Below are positions 53,500 through 64,000 of a DNA stretch of 64,000 nt, one piece after another (the first letter of the stretch is position 1; every line of letters begins with the position of its first letter). The stretch comes from Sophora flavescens (Eukaryota; Streptophyta; Magnoliopsida; Fabales; Fabaceae): the NCBI GenBank assembly GCA_030762895.1, contig CM061062.1, forward strand, positions 283,336,397 to 283,400,396. The letters are read 5' to 3'. Below the pieces are notes generated by a model, which was not told where the DNA came from, made no database searches, and saw only the letters and a list, made by a program, of their open reading frames with translations. A program made the position numbers and the translations under genes.

Positions 53500-56400
53500 A
53501 GTAGAATCTCCGTCACTAAATTCACCCTCACTCTCATCAATATCACTTGATTGGAATGTACCTTCGCTAGATGCATCCAACTCGGATTGATCCATTAACT
53601 CTCTTTCAACTTCTTCCCCATTTCCAGAAATGTCCGCCAGAGAATTAACAATAATGTCCGGCATAATTTGCAACGGTACGTGGGGTCTTGAAAACTCATC
53701 ATCTTAGTACGGAGCATCTTTTTCAGGTTGGTTGATTACATTATCAGTAATTATACTACGAGCCTTTATCTTAATAACACCGAACTAGCCTTGATGTCCT
53801 TCGGGATATGGCGAGTAATAAACCTGATCTGCCTGTTGTGAAAAAATGAATGGGTCGTACGCCTTATTATACCTTCGAGACAGTCTAACTTGAACAATAC
53901 CATATTTGTTATCGATTTTTATCCCTACGTCAAGAGTAGGATCAAACCAATCACACTTGAAGATAACTAACTTCATCACGGGGAAACCGGTATAATCGAG
54001 TTCAAGGATGTCAGTTAGAACCCCATAGAAATCATCCTCTACATTGCCATCAGTGGCTTGCACACAAACACCATAGTTACACGTCTGCATTCCTTCATTC
54101 CATGTTTTTGTGTTAAATTTATATCCATTTACAATATAAGTATTCCATGATGTAACCCATCTGTTAGGCCCCCATGCCAAATTTGTTAACAATGGATTTT
54201 GAACATTGTTTTCTGGATCTAGTACCTAAAAAATCAAATATTATATCATTCTTATACATGCTATATATTTAAGGAGATAAAATGTATTGCAACAAATGAA
54301 GATGCTTAACCTACATATTTACTGAACCACGTAGCAAAGTGAGAAGTAATTTCTCGATCAAACTGATCGTTTGAAATGTCGGGTTGAAGATCCCTTAGAA
54401 AATTGCCGTACATCCTACATATGGGAGATTAACAGCAGGACGATTAATAATCATAAATGTCAATTGAACTTATAAAAGACATTGTAGAAACTTACTCTAA
54501 ATATGGCGCCACCTCTTCACAATTTTGAAGGATATACAGATGAGCAGCATTAATGTCACGCTGCTCCAAGAAATATCCTTTTGATTTGCCACTAAATCTG
54601 CCCGGATAGTTGAATATTGATATAGGAGGACTAGTTGAACTTCCTTCGCCCGAATCAACGTTTCTAGGCATCCTTGTCCTTCTCGTGTTAACTTCGTCCG
54701 GATAGAAATAAGAGGCAAAAGTGGAAGTCTCCTCTACTAAGTATGCTTCACAAATGGAACCCTCCACTCGTGCCTTGTTCTTGACTTTGTGTTTAAGGGA
54801 GTGCAGGAACCTATTAAAGAGGGATACATAAAAATAATTACTAGTTTTAGGGAAAGCTAAACTACGCTCTCATGTTCGTGAATTTCATATGTATTAAATA
54901 AAATAGTTGATGTTGTTTACCTCTCAAATGGATACATCCAGCGGTATTGTACTGGCCCGCCAACTCTTGCTTCATAAGGTAGATGGACTGGCAAGTGTTC
55001 CATGGAATCAAAGAAACTCGGCGGGAAGATTTGCTCCAGCTTACATAAAAAAATGGGTATCTTGACTTCCATATCCTTTAATTGATTCACATTTAGTGTT
55101 GTCGATGTAAGCTCCCTGAAAAAGTGGCTAAGCCCAACAAGTGGGTTCCAAATTTGCTTCGGTAATGCGTCGAACGCAATTGGAAGCAACCGTTGCATGA
55201 ACACGTGGCAATCATGACTCTTCATTCCATGTGACTTTGCTTCCTTAATGTTAACACATCTACCCATATTGGAAGCATACCCATCTGGTAACTTTAGTTC
55301 TTTAACCCACTTACAGACGATCAATTTCTGTGTTTTGCTTAGTGTATAACTTGCCTTCGGTTTGATAAGTCTGCCACGACCACCGTCCTGCAACTCAAGC
55401 TCCTTCCGATTACAAATTTCAGCCAGATCCAATCGGGCTTTATTTGTATCCTTTGTCCTTCCCTTGATGTCCATAACAGTATCAAACACACTCAAAAACA
55501 CATTCCTCTCAGTATGCATGACATCAATGTTGTGACGGAGTAGCTGCGTCCTCCAATACGGCAACCTCCAAAATATACTTTGTTTTGTCCAATTATGGTT
55601 GACGCCATAATCAGGAATATGTTCTCCTTGGGATTCATGGATGAGCGGTAAGTACTGTACTCTGTGCCATACATTAGGACCAGACAAACGTGGTGGAGGC
55701 GGTGTTGTCTCCGCACAACGCTTCTTGAATGCATTCTTGTTCCGCCTATAAGGATGATCTTCTGGAAGGAATTGACGATGACAATCAAAATATGAGATCT
55801 TTCGATTGTTTTTAAGCATGAATGCCTTCGATCGCTCCATACATATTGGGCATCCAAGCTTCCTCGCGGTCATCCAACCCGACATCATCCTATAAGCGGG
55901 AAAGTCGTTGATCGTCCACATCAAAGCTGCTTTCATGATGAAATTCTGCCTCAAAGATACGTCATATGTCAACACACCATCATTCCACAGCATCGTCAAC
56001 TCATCTATCAGCGGCTGCAAGTACACATCAATCTTACCTTTTGGATTAGACGGACCCGGAATTATGACTGTTAGGAACATAAACTCCCGCTTCATGCACA
56101 TCCCCAGGGGAAGATTGTACGGAGTCAGGATAACCGGCCAACAAGAGTATGCTTTTCCAGACTGCCCAAAAGGATTAAATCCATCAGTAGATAACCCCAA
56201 TCGGACATTACGAGGGTCCTGCGAAAATACCATATGAACCCTATCAAAATGCTTCCAAGCTTCTCCATCAGATGGATGACACAAGACATCTTGCTCCCTC
56301 TCATGCTCACTATGCCACCTCATGTGAGCTGCAGTGGCCATCGAAAAGTACAATCTTGTAAGTCTTGGCACGAGCGAAAAGTACCACATCTTTTTTAGCG

Positions 56401-56566
56401 ACCTCTTCTTCTCAATGCCCATCCTAGTGGTTGTCTTATACCGATCCGCACCACAAAATCGACAACATGTTATGCTTTCCGCTGAATCATCCTTATAGTA
56501 CAACATACATCCATTCGGGCAACAATCAATTTTCAAACACCCAGACCCAAATTTTCCACAGACTTC
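53500..56566 (-). pseudogene. TNP2-like CACTA transposase, main and 3' exons
   Basis: This continues the frame of 57963-58639 after the solo LTR. The large exon (56566-54921) holds IDCCPNGCMLYYKD, CCRFCGADRY, MRWHSEHEREQDVLCHPSDG, RLGLSTDGFNPFG, ILTPYNLPLGMCMKREFMFL and IPGPSNPKGKIDVYLQPLID, the Transposase_21 core. After that comes LVGLSHFFRELTSTTLNV to PVQYRWMYPFER (DUF4218). Exon 2 (54810-54496) begins after TAG and ends at GTAAGT. Exon 3 is about 54414-54315. Exon 4 starts near 54230 with the DUF4216 part (GYKFNTKTWNEGMQTCNYGV) and reaches a TAG at 53785; family-like acidic sequence continues to about 53500. The core exon is open, so coding decay is light apart from the insertion. Confidence 0.85.
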
Positions 56567-57957
56567 TGTTGTGACGCCGGCAAGTGTACCGGGTCGTCGC
56601 AAGTAATAAAATAAACACGGTAAGTAATTACCGAGGTCGAACTCAGGGATTGGGCTACCAATTCGACTAACCCGCGGGAAATCAGATACGTTGGTCAAGT
56701 TACAGAAGGTGGTTGAGAGAGAAGATAGGATTGAATTCAAATTAACAAATCTAATAAAATAATTAACTAAAAATCTGAAATTAAAATATCCAAGGTCTCA
56801 AATCCACCTACCCAATCATGTATAGTACCCAAGTGATGATGAATTCCTCCCTAAGTTCAATTACAATGTCAACCGGGACCCCCAAATTCTCCTATATCCA
56901 CTATCGTGCTCAATAGGACGTATTCGACGATTGGATTAATTACTTACTAGGTCTCATAATCCTAATCTCGAATTTGGTTAATTCTTGTTCCCTATAAGGT
57001 TGCACTAATCTCCTAAATCCACTGTCGTGCTCATTATTCGATTAGTGATTCCAATCCAAGTTCTAAAACGCGAATCGCCGATCGGCCTCAAACACGTTTA
57101 ACTAGTTAATCACGCAACACATATGATCAACACAATCAAATCAGAATTGGAAAACAAGAATTGAATTAAAGGAGAGAAAAACATACATCACATCGAATCT
57201 ACACCGCCATGGGTGGCTTCATTGTTCCCTCGGACGAGGGGATTAGTTCCTCATGCTCATAGACAAACAATCGGACTTAACCACCATCGTAAAATAAAAA
57301 GAAAAGAGGAGACGCAGCTCCAAAGAGAAACAAGGATTCGTAACTACTGATCTAAAACAAGTGGAAAAACCTCATCCTCCTAAATCTGATCTGAAACAGC
57401 CTTTAAATAAGGATTCTGAATCTTGCTCACTCGCGGGGCGAATTTTAGTATCGGCGCGCTTTCAAATTTGGATTTTCGCGAGGCGAGGGTGTGTTCGCGG
57501 GGCGAGTCTTCCAACTTCAATCTGTCACAGCCGTGACCTTCATCACGACTATGCCGTGATGGTCTCTGTCTTCCAGGGTCTTCAGGTTCTCGCGAGGCGA
57601 TCTGTCTCTCGTGGGGCGAACCAGAGTGATGACTGTTACTGCTTCAGTTGATGTTCAGGCTCGCGAGGTGAGCTTCAACTCGCGAGGCGAGTATCTCCAG
57701 AAGTGCTTTTTCCATTGCTTCTTGACTTTCCTTGACTCTCAGAGCTTCACTTATTGACCTGAAACAACAAAAGAAAACAAAAAGCGTAATTCTATTCAAA
57801 ATAATCTAAAAACTACTAAAAATACCTAGAACGAGTCAAAGTCCAACTTCGGAACAAAACAAGGCAAATTTAGGCGAAAACGAGAGTGAACTCGACTAAT
57901 TGGCACATAAACCCTAGTTCATCTAGTCATAAAACTAGATAAGCCAGAGGCTTATCA
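56567..57957 (-). repeat. Solo LTR of a Tat-like element inside TNP2
   Basis: 1391 bp, TGTTGTGACG to GGCTTATCA, with a perfect ACTTC duplication (56562-56566, 57958-57962). It is related to the LTRs of Tat-like element 1: the same GTACCGGGTCGTCGCAAG start and the identical GATAAGCC tip hairpin. The palindrome array at 57430-57691 is mostly of the CTCGCGAGGCGAG kind with a single TCACAGCCGTGA module. It splits the transposase between the N-terminal domain and the catalytic core. Confidence 0.92.
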
Positions 57958-57962
57958 ACTTC

Positions 57963-58639
57963 TTAGCATGATAAAAACTAGTAGGCATCCGATTGTCTTC
58001 TGGCAACGCCTTGGACACTGACCTGGTGAGGCGATTAAAACAGCCTTCTTGCATATTGTAGTCAGATTTGATACTCCACCATTCCATGCACATTGACAAC
58101 TCCGTGTACTCCCAACATCCTTCCCACAATGGAGATCGTGCAGCACTCAGCATATCATAGAATCTTTGAGCTTCGGGATTCGGATTCTCCTCTATGTATT
58201 GGGAACCCATTCCACCATCTTCTCCCCCATCTTCTTCTAGTACAATACCAACCGATGGTCCAGCATGATCCATTATCATCTGCTCGTATGGGTTCAATTC
58301 TTCCCTCCGGTCACCACTTTCATAGTACGAACCTTCAAACACAATCGGGTTTAAGTCAGGCAACGTCTCACCATGGTTACTCCACCAATAGTAATAAGGC
58401 ATGAAGCCCTTCTCATAAAGATCGGCTACAACTCCATCCACGCTTTTGAAAGATTGACACTTACATCTTTTGCAAGGACACTTCAATTGATCACCGCCCA
58501 GCCGTATAAATCTCTCCTGGCTAACAACAAACTCTATAAACTCACCCACTCCAACTCTATACTCTTCCCTAAGACGTTTATTCCTATCCAACCTACGATA
58601 CATCCATTTCCGATTCTCCGGAATATCCATTGCTGGCAA
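57963..58639 (-). pseudogene. TNP2-like CACTA transposase, N-terminal exon
   Basis: It starts at the ATG at 58639 (MPAMDIPENRKWMYRRLDRN). It contains the Transpos_assoc zinc-binding domain with LKCPCKRCKCQSFKSVDGVV and GFMPYYYWWSNHGE. An acidic linker and the start of the Transposase_21 region follow (GCWEYTELSMCMEWWSIKSD, FYHAKKL). The frame is open up to the ACTTC target duplication. Removal of the LTR and one duplication would keep the frame continuous with 56566, so the insertion is the main lesion here. Confidence 0.85.
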
Positions 58640-59760
58640 TTAAATAGCCTGACCAATCCTACAATAACACATATATATTACGGTGCATTCCAATAACTCC
58701 ATCAATCTCGTTCTTATGACAAGGTAAGAACCTATCCCATTCGAGAAGAAACCTTTACCACACTCGGCTAATAATAGTTATTCCCATATTCAAATACCTT
58801 ATACTTGACAAAATTTTGGCAGCATTTCCCATCGGTCTCCAAGTACACGACTCGAGCACGGTGAGAATCACCGCGATCAAGTATGCACCAGGAGAACAAA
58901 AGGAAATGCATCAGATCGAGATTTCAACAAGTATATATATAAGGCATTTGAACATGGAAATGACTATTGTACGAGTGTGAAAATGTTTTTTCCCAAACTG
59001 TCCCACTTGGACAATTCAAGATTCAATACAATGAGCATGCATACCTTGATAAGTTACGCACGCTCATTAATATTGAAACTCAAATATGAAACTAAGGCTT
59101 TCGTAAATTAATTATTAACTCTAACAGAAAATAAAACCATTAACCTATAAATATTGCAACATTGTTGAGCTTATATAAATTGCAGCGTAAATCAATACAA
59201 ACTTAGATTAAATATTATAGCAAACATTCTATTGAGCTCCGCTCTCCACTAACAAGTAGCAGTTAATTGTCAAACACATGCATAATTTCTAAATTATCAG
59301 CACACAACCAGCATCCCGCCTTTCGGACAGGATCACATCCTATTGAGCTCCGCTCTCCACTAACAAACAACACATATTGACAAACACATGCATAAACATT
59401 AAATTATCAGCATACAATCAGACAATACCACATCTTATTGAGCTCAGCTCTCCACTACCAAACAACACGATAATTCACATAATACATTAGAAGCACCACA
59501 CATATAAGTACCTATTAGACAAAGCAAAACCTTAAAAGAGAGTATTGAGAGAACTTACCTATTCGACAAAGCAAAACCAAGTAAGGATAAGGGAGGAGCC
59601 GCGGACAACGAAGATCAGACAATGACCAATAATGCATAAATAAAAATAATCGTGTCAGAGCTGAAATGACAACATTTGATAATATTACTTTAACCTTATA
59701 CTAATTTGATATATATTTTTATAAACCAAATTTCATATTGAGATTTTCACTTAAAAGAGT
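58640..59760 (-). other. CACTA 5' region upstream of TNP2, with 26-bp repeats
   Basis: No coding sequence. Three copies of TATTGAGCTCCGCTCTCCAC lie at about 59229, 59340 and 59435 (the third with CTCAGCTC), each followed by ACAACAC-like sequence and CACATGCATAA. Sequence after about 59650 is AT-rich with no assigned feature. A CACTA terminus is not visible. Confidence 0.5.
59229..59465 (-). repeat. Three spaced copies of a GAGCTCCGCTCTCCAC motif
   Basis: Copies are about 111 and 95 bp apart, each with TATTGAGCTC(C/A)GCTCTCCACTA(A/C)CAA. They sit upstream of the TNP2 start and could be promoter or subterminal binding sites of the CACTA element. The left-end GGTCGC motif is absent here. Confidence 0.6.
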
Positions 59761-60015
59761 TATAATTTACTTTTGGATCCATGCAGAGTTGGGAAGTTAT
59801 CATGGTATTGCAACTGCTTATTAAAAAAAACAGTGAAACACAAAAATGGTTTTGTTGATCTCATTCGTTGATGACACAAAAACAATGAAACACCAAAACG
59901 GTTTTGTGGTGTTGTTTTGCAGGAATTAAGGATCAAAATGCTCAAGATTGACCATGATGGAGCTTGCATGAAGATGGGGCTTGAAAAGTGAAGAAAAATG
60001 ATACAAACAGAGCCC

Positions 60016-60290
60016 ATCACGGCCTAGCCATGATAGGCATCACGACCATGATCGAGCAGGGCTGAAAAAGAAAGAAGAACGAAAAGGTCAGAAGCTGTCA
60101 GGGCCAGGCCGTGATGGCCATCACGGCCGTGACAAACCAACCAGTGAAGAATTGCCAAGGCAGAATCCGTCACGGCCTAGCTGTGATGGCCATCACGGTC
60201 GTGACGCGCATTACTTGGATCTGAAGCAACCGATTTTGATCTCAATTTGTGTCAGATTGGGATTCAAACTTCCCTAATCTATAAATAAGG
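60016..60290 (+). promoter_or_regulatory. Plus-strand LTR-like promoter: CACGGCC palindromes followed by TATA box
   Basis: Three modules occur: CATCACGGCCTAGCCATGAT..CATCACGACCATGAT, GGGCCAGGCCGTGATGG..CATCACGGCCGTGAC and GTCACGGCCTAGCTGTGATGG..CATCACGGTCGTGAC. They are followed about 75 bp later by CTATAAATAAGG (60279-60290). This is the same palindrome-then-TATA order as the minus-strand Tat LTRs but in plus orientation, so it is a fragment of another, oppositely oriented LTR cut by the element at 60306. Confidence 0.6.
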
Positions 60291-60305
60291 CATCTGGGCA
60301 GGTAC

Positions 60306-61682
60306 TGTTGAGTCACCGGTAAGTGTACCGGATCGTCGTAAGTAATAAAACACGGTAAGTAATTACCGAGGTCGGACACAGGGATTGGGCTACCAATTCT
60401 ACCAATTCGCAAGAAATTAGATACGTTTAGTCAAGCAAGGCAAGTGGTTGAGGAGAGATAGAGATTAGGATCGCAATTCAAATTAACAAATCAATTAGAC
60501 TAAGGTATTAAAATCTGGAATTTAAAACATCTAAGGTCACAAATCCACCTACCCAATCATGCATAGTACCCAAGTGATGATGATTCCTTCCCTAGGTTCA
60601 ATTACAATGTCAACCAGGACCCCCAAATTCTCCTAAATCCACTGTCATGCTCAATAGGACGTATTCAACGATTGAGTTAATTACTTACTAGGTCTCATAA
60701 CCCAATCATCAAACTCTATTAAATCTGGTTCCTATAAGGTTGCACCAATCTCCTATTCACTCTCGTGCAATATTCGATCAATGATCCCAATTCAAGTTCT
60801 AAACGCGAATTGACTACTAAGCCTCAACACGTTAACTAGTCAATCACGCATGCATATGATCAACGCAATAAATTCAGAATTAGAAAACATTAATTGAGAA
60901 AAGGGAGAGAAACATACATCACATTGAACGCTACACCGCCATGGGTGGTTTCATTGATACCTTAGACGAGGGGATTAGTTCCTCATGCTTGTAACAACGC
61001 ACAAACAATAGGCCATAATCATAATTGTATAAAAAGAAAAGAAAAGAGGGAGACGCAGCTCCAGAGAACAAGAATTCGTCCAGAAAACGCCCTAAACAAG
61101 TGGGTAACCAAAAGCTTTCGTTTCTCCCCTAAAACAGCAATATATAGATTTCAGATTCTGTACGCGCTCGCGAGGCGAGTAGCCTCTCGCGATGCGAATA
61201 TTAAAAATGGCGCCAGTTCAAATTTGGATTCTCGCGAGGCGAGACAGAAAGGGTCTTCTCATTACGCCCGTGGTGAGTATCACGGCCTGGGCGCGATGGC
61301 TTCTGGTCTTCAGGCTCGTGAGGCGAGACAAGGTTCACGAGGCGAGACAGAAAGGATGACTGTTGCTGCTCAGCTGGTCTTCAGGCTCGCGAGGCGAGCT
61401 CCTGTTTCGCGAGGCGAAACCTCCAGAATTGCTTTTCCACTGTTTTCTTCAGTTTCCTTGACTCTAAGAGCTTCACTTTTAACCTGAAACAATAAAAGAA
61501 AACGAAAAGCGTAATTCTATTCAAAATAAACTAAAAACTACAAAAAATGCATAAAACGAGTCAAAGTCTAACTTAGGAACAAAACGAGGCCAATTTGGGA
61601 GATTAGCGAGGGTGACTCGCCCAATTAGGCACAAAATATACCCCTTTTCTAGCTGGAAGCAAGATGAGCCAGAGGCTCATCA
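60306..61682 (-). repeat. 3' LTR of the right-edge Tat-like element, with palindrome array
   Basis: 1377 bp. Palindrome array at 61167-61419 (CTCGCGAGGCGAG, CTCTCGCGATGCGA, TCACGGCCTGGGCGCGATGG) next to a TATATA at about 61140. The U3 tip hairpin is GATGAGCC-AGA-GGCTCATC, in which both arms differ from GATAAGCC/GGCTTATC of other copies in a compensating way. Confidence 0.88.
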
Positions 61683-63170
61683 AAACACCCCAAACTTAAA
61701 CCTTGCTTGTCCCCAAGCAAGCTAAAACTCAAAAAGACTCAAGACTTGGCAAACTTAAAGGATTCAATCAATTTCGCACAAATTTCATGCAATCTTAACA
61801 AAACAGTTTTTCTTCAATGATCTCCCCCCTTGCATCAATGTAATCCCCACATTCATTTACTTTAAACAATTGAGAACTTCATCATTCATGCAATCATTAA
61901 TCTAAGTTGAGGATCCAAGTTACACACAAAAGGGAGATCACCAATTTCAAACAATTGCCTTCCTCACAAGGGCATGTAATATTTCACTCATTCGCTCAAT
62001 TTGTCTAGGCTATCAACTTTTCACTCATTTTCACATTTAAAGAGCACTTCCCATGAGTTTGATTTTCATCTCAAAAATAGTTCCCACGAAAACATGCATG
62101 CAACATCAAAAGGTCTTTTAAAGGTTGTAATGGGGCCTGGCTAAGGGTAGGATACTCAAGGATACTAGGCTTAAGTCCCTAGGAACTAAGAGAGCATGAG
62201 CACCTTGACACATTGAACTTCCACTCAAATTCCTTTTTCCATTTTTCTTTTTGCCTTGGGTGACTACAGCCTTTTCCTTGCTAAGCTTTTTGTTTTGCCC
62301 CTTTTCTTTTGGAAATTTTTTTCTTTTCTTCCTTTTTTTTTTCTTTTTGTCTTGGGTTTCAACCTTTTTTTTTCTTCTTTTTCTCAACCCATAATGACAT
62401 ATCAATCCTTGTAGCCACCCCAAACTTAGTTTCTTACAACCCTTCTCTTGCTAGGTTTCCATGCTCTCCTAATCCTAAGATTGGATTAACATGGTTTTTT
62501 CAGACTTTTGGCTTATAACATCGGGTCATCAAGAAGCAATAGGCCAATTAGGCTCAATGTGGCTAACTAGGGAACATGCATTAGGGATGGTTCTTTTTAG
62601 GCCAAGTAGTTATTCAAAGAAAATTGCCTAAATCATTTGATGCAACACATAAACATGCAAACCATGAAGAGATTCAAGCAAATCCGGGAAAGTGCAACTT
62701 AAAAGTGATCCACACAATCAAAAACAAAGTTGGAGGCTCAAATCCTCACCTGGACATTTTTGCCAATTGTTTGACCGAGATACAATTCCTAGTGTGTGCA
62801 CCCCTTAACCCTAAACTTGTCATAAATCCAACAATCACAATAAAATTTCTCAAAGTTCAATTTTCAATTTTTTCACATGGGGATCAAATTTTCGATTTTC
62901 AGAACCTAGGGGGAAATCATCAATGGGCAACATAATTCATGCACTCAATCTATGCTAAATTTAATTAAAATCCACCAAGCTTGCCGACACAACACTCATA
63001 CACATACTCTTGATCTTCTCAAATTATTCAAGAGCGACATTCAAAAACAAAAACAAAAACAAAAACAAAAACAAAACAATTGGTTCCCTCCCCCACACTT
63101 AAAGCATACATTGTCCTCAATGAAAGAACATAGATATAGAATAAGAGTAAGGAAAGGAGAGGGTGCTCCC
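61683..63170 (-). other. Conserved 3' non-coding block, third copy
   Basis: Homologous to 24980-26340 and 31846-33223, and non-coding. It has a pyrimidine-rich run at 62280-62380 (plus strand) and ends in a (CAAAAA)5 microsatellite at about 63043-63075. Confidence 0.75.
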
Positions 63171-63314
63171 TGATCAAGTCATAGTGTAGGTGGGCGCTTC
63201 CACGGAAAGCTCCTCTACGGTTGCATCCTCATCCAATTGGTTTCTCGGGCACCCTCTGTTGGGCCAAAGGTCTTTCCCGGAAGAACTCCTGCAAATTAAA
63301 ACCTTAATTGCAGA

Positions 63315-63525
63315 TTCGCGAGGTGAATCTAGAAAAATTGTTCTTCACACTTTTCCAGAATCGCGAGGCAAGTAGTAGCTCGCGAGGCGAATCCAGAATT
63401 CCAACAGCTGATGATACCCAGAATCGCGAGGTGAAAGTAGCTCTCGCGACGCGAGACAGAAGCATGAGCAAGCTTCTGAGATTCAGGGCTTCTGTCTCAT
63501 GTGGCCACTATGGATTCGCGTGGCG
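63315..63525 (-). repeat. CpG-palindrome array outside an LTR
   Basis: TTCGCGAGGTGAAT, TCGCGAGGCAAG, CTCGCGAGGCGAAT, TCGCGAGGTGAAA, CTCGCGACGCGAGAC and TTCGCGTGGCGAAT occur within 210 bp, in the interior of the element between the pol remnant and the 3' block. They are followed by a T14 run and TA repeat (63531-63558). These are the same palindrome types as in the LTRs, so the modules are not confined to U3. Confidence 0.7.
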
Positions 63526-63594
63526 AATCTCTTTTTTTTTTTTATATATATATATATAAAATGACATAAAAATAAAGGATACCTAGCTTGGGTT

Positions 63595-63963
63595 GCCTCC
63601 CAAGTTGCGCTTGTTTAACGTCCCGAGCCTGACTCAAGTCACCCCTAAGGGTTAATCCGGAAGAAGATCTTGCTTGCCATGCCATGCCTTAGTCCGCTTT
63701 TTGTAGGTTCTTGCCCTTTCATATGCTTGCATGCGGTTCCTGGACAACTCATTTAAGTCCAACAACCCTCTATAAACAGCACGTACTCTCCTCCCCGTGA
63801 TGGTCCTTGTTGGGATTGATTTATTGCTTTTATTGACCACCACGGTCGTGCCACCTTTCTTTGGGACCACATGAATTGGACTAACACAACTACTATCCGA
63901 GATTGGATAGATGATTCCGGCCTCTAAAGGTTTAATCACTTCCTCACGCACAGCTTCTTTCAT
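63595..63963 (-). pseudogene. Gypsy pol with RT start joined to integrase end
   Basis: The minus-strand frame reads VIKPLEAGIIYPISDSSCVS and PIHVVPKKGGTTVVVNKSNK, then IPTRTITGRR, the N-terminal part of Tat/Athila RT. Without passing through the RT core, RNase H or integrase core it continues with LLDLNELSRNRMQAYERART and YKKRTKAWHGKQDLL, the C-terminal part of the integrase. The junction (near RRVRAVYRG, about 63780) is in frame, so an internal deletion of some kilobases made a short fused ORF. After the stop at 63652 the QALLGRQPKLGI-like pol end (as QAQLGRQPKLGI) lies at about 63600. The upstream part is beyond the window. Confidence 0.75.
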
Positions 63964-64000
63964 TCCTTCTTTGTTGAGCTTTTCCCTTGTACCTTCATCC

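Larger units (their letters stand above)
51025..59650 (-). mobile_element. CACTA (En/Spm-type) transposon, right end not seen
   Basis: The left terminus CACTACAAAAAAAC at 51025 follows AAT (the possible 3-bp target duplication), with a subterminal repeat array next to it. Two minus-strand genes follow, a Ptta/TNP1-type gene (51.6-53.4 kb) and a TNP2-type transposase gene (53.5-58.6 kb). A matching GTAGTG terminus was not found to the right. The span end is set after the 59.2-59.5 kb repeats and is a guess; the other end may have been lost or lie beyond the Tat-like element at the right edge. Confidence 0.8.
60306..64000 (-). mobile_element. Tat-like element, 3' LTR and part of interior, runs off the right edge
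   Basis: TGTTGAGTCACCGG to GGCTCATCA (60306-61682) is a 3' LTR in minus orientation, followed by a purine tract, the conserved non-coding block and a pol remnant. The left flank is GGTAC; the partner duplication is outside the window. It has a rearranged pol and is likely non-autonomous. Confidence 0.85.

Noticed and set aside
55908..56237. Plus-strand 109-codon ORF
   Set aside because: Antisense shadow of the TNP2 main exon.

Overview
This is nuclear DNA of a flowering plant, most likely a eudicot. The sequence is AT-rich and intron-bearing. It carries plant-specific retroelements (SIRE-like and other Copia elements, a chromovirus-like Gypsy, Tat/Athila-like Gypsy elements primed by tRNA-Asp, a Cassandra 5S-bearing LTR, a tRNA-type SINE), an En/Spm-type CACTA transposon and a MITE. 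A legume would fit the SIRE element with an envelope-like ORF, but I cannot fix the species. Only one piece of ordinary host gene looks intact: the first coding exon of a TRAPPC6-type trafficking gene at the left edge (minus strand). A second host-derived stretch, homologous to the ARM-repeat gene CSI1, is broken.

Layout. 1-0.7 kb: TRAPPC6 exon 1 and its promoter. 0.7-7.2 kb: AT-rich intergenic DNA with a broken LINE RNase H, a solo Cassandra LTR, a complete SINE with a 15-bp target duplication, two tandem-repeat patches and a second LINE RNase H fragment. 7.2-41.8 kb: one large nest. The base layer is a minus-strand SIRE-like Copia composite in which two internal regions share one LTR. Four later insertions, each with a perfect 5-bp target-site duplication, sit in it: a chromovirus-like Gypsy (7807-16204, AGTCT), two non-autonomous Tat-like elements (23404-29197, CTCCT; 30622-35898, TTTAG) and a 2.2-kb solo LTR (38833-41016, TTGTC). 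41.8-44.9 kb: an inverted SIRE-type LTR fragment, a Harbinger-type MITE (TAA duplication) and an unassigned ORF. 45.0-49.6 kb: a complete but dead Copia element with 0.3-kb LTRs (CTCAA). 49.7-51.0 kb: CSI1-like pseudogene. From 51.0 kb to about 59.5 kb: a CACTA transposon inserted in that pseudogene, with TNP2-like and TNP1/Ptta-type genes; its TNP2 ORF is split by a solo LTR (ACTTC). 59.8-64 kb: a plus-strand LTR-like promoter fragment, then a Tat-like element running off the right edge.

How the pieces work together. Almost everything here is transposon. The autonomous coding regions (gag, protease, integrase, RT, RNase H, TNP2) are decayed. The Tat-like elements look like non-autonomous passengers: they keep LTRs, a tRNA-Asp primer site, a gag-like remnant and a conserved 1.4-kb 3' non-coding block.

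The most unusual signal is structural. Two chromovirus-like LTR families carry, at a similar offset in the transcribed part of the LTR, a row of 6-7 consecutive short hairpins. The arm sequences differ from hairpin to hairpin but stay complementary, and short constant linkers separate them. Separately, Tat-like LTRs carry arrays of CpG-rich palindromes just upstream of their TATA-like boxes, and the solo LTR has its own unrelated CpG palindrome set. I know of no description of these arrays as a system.
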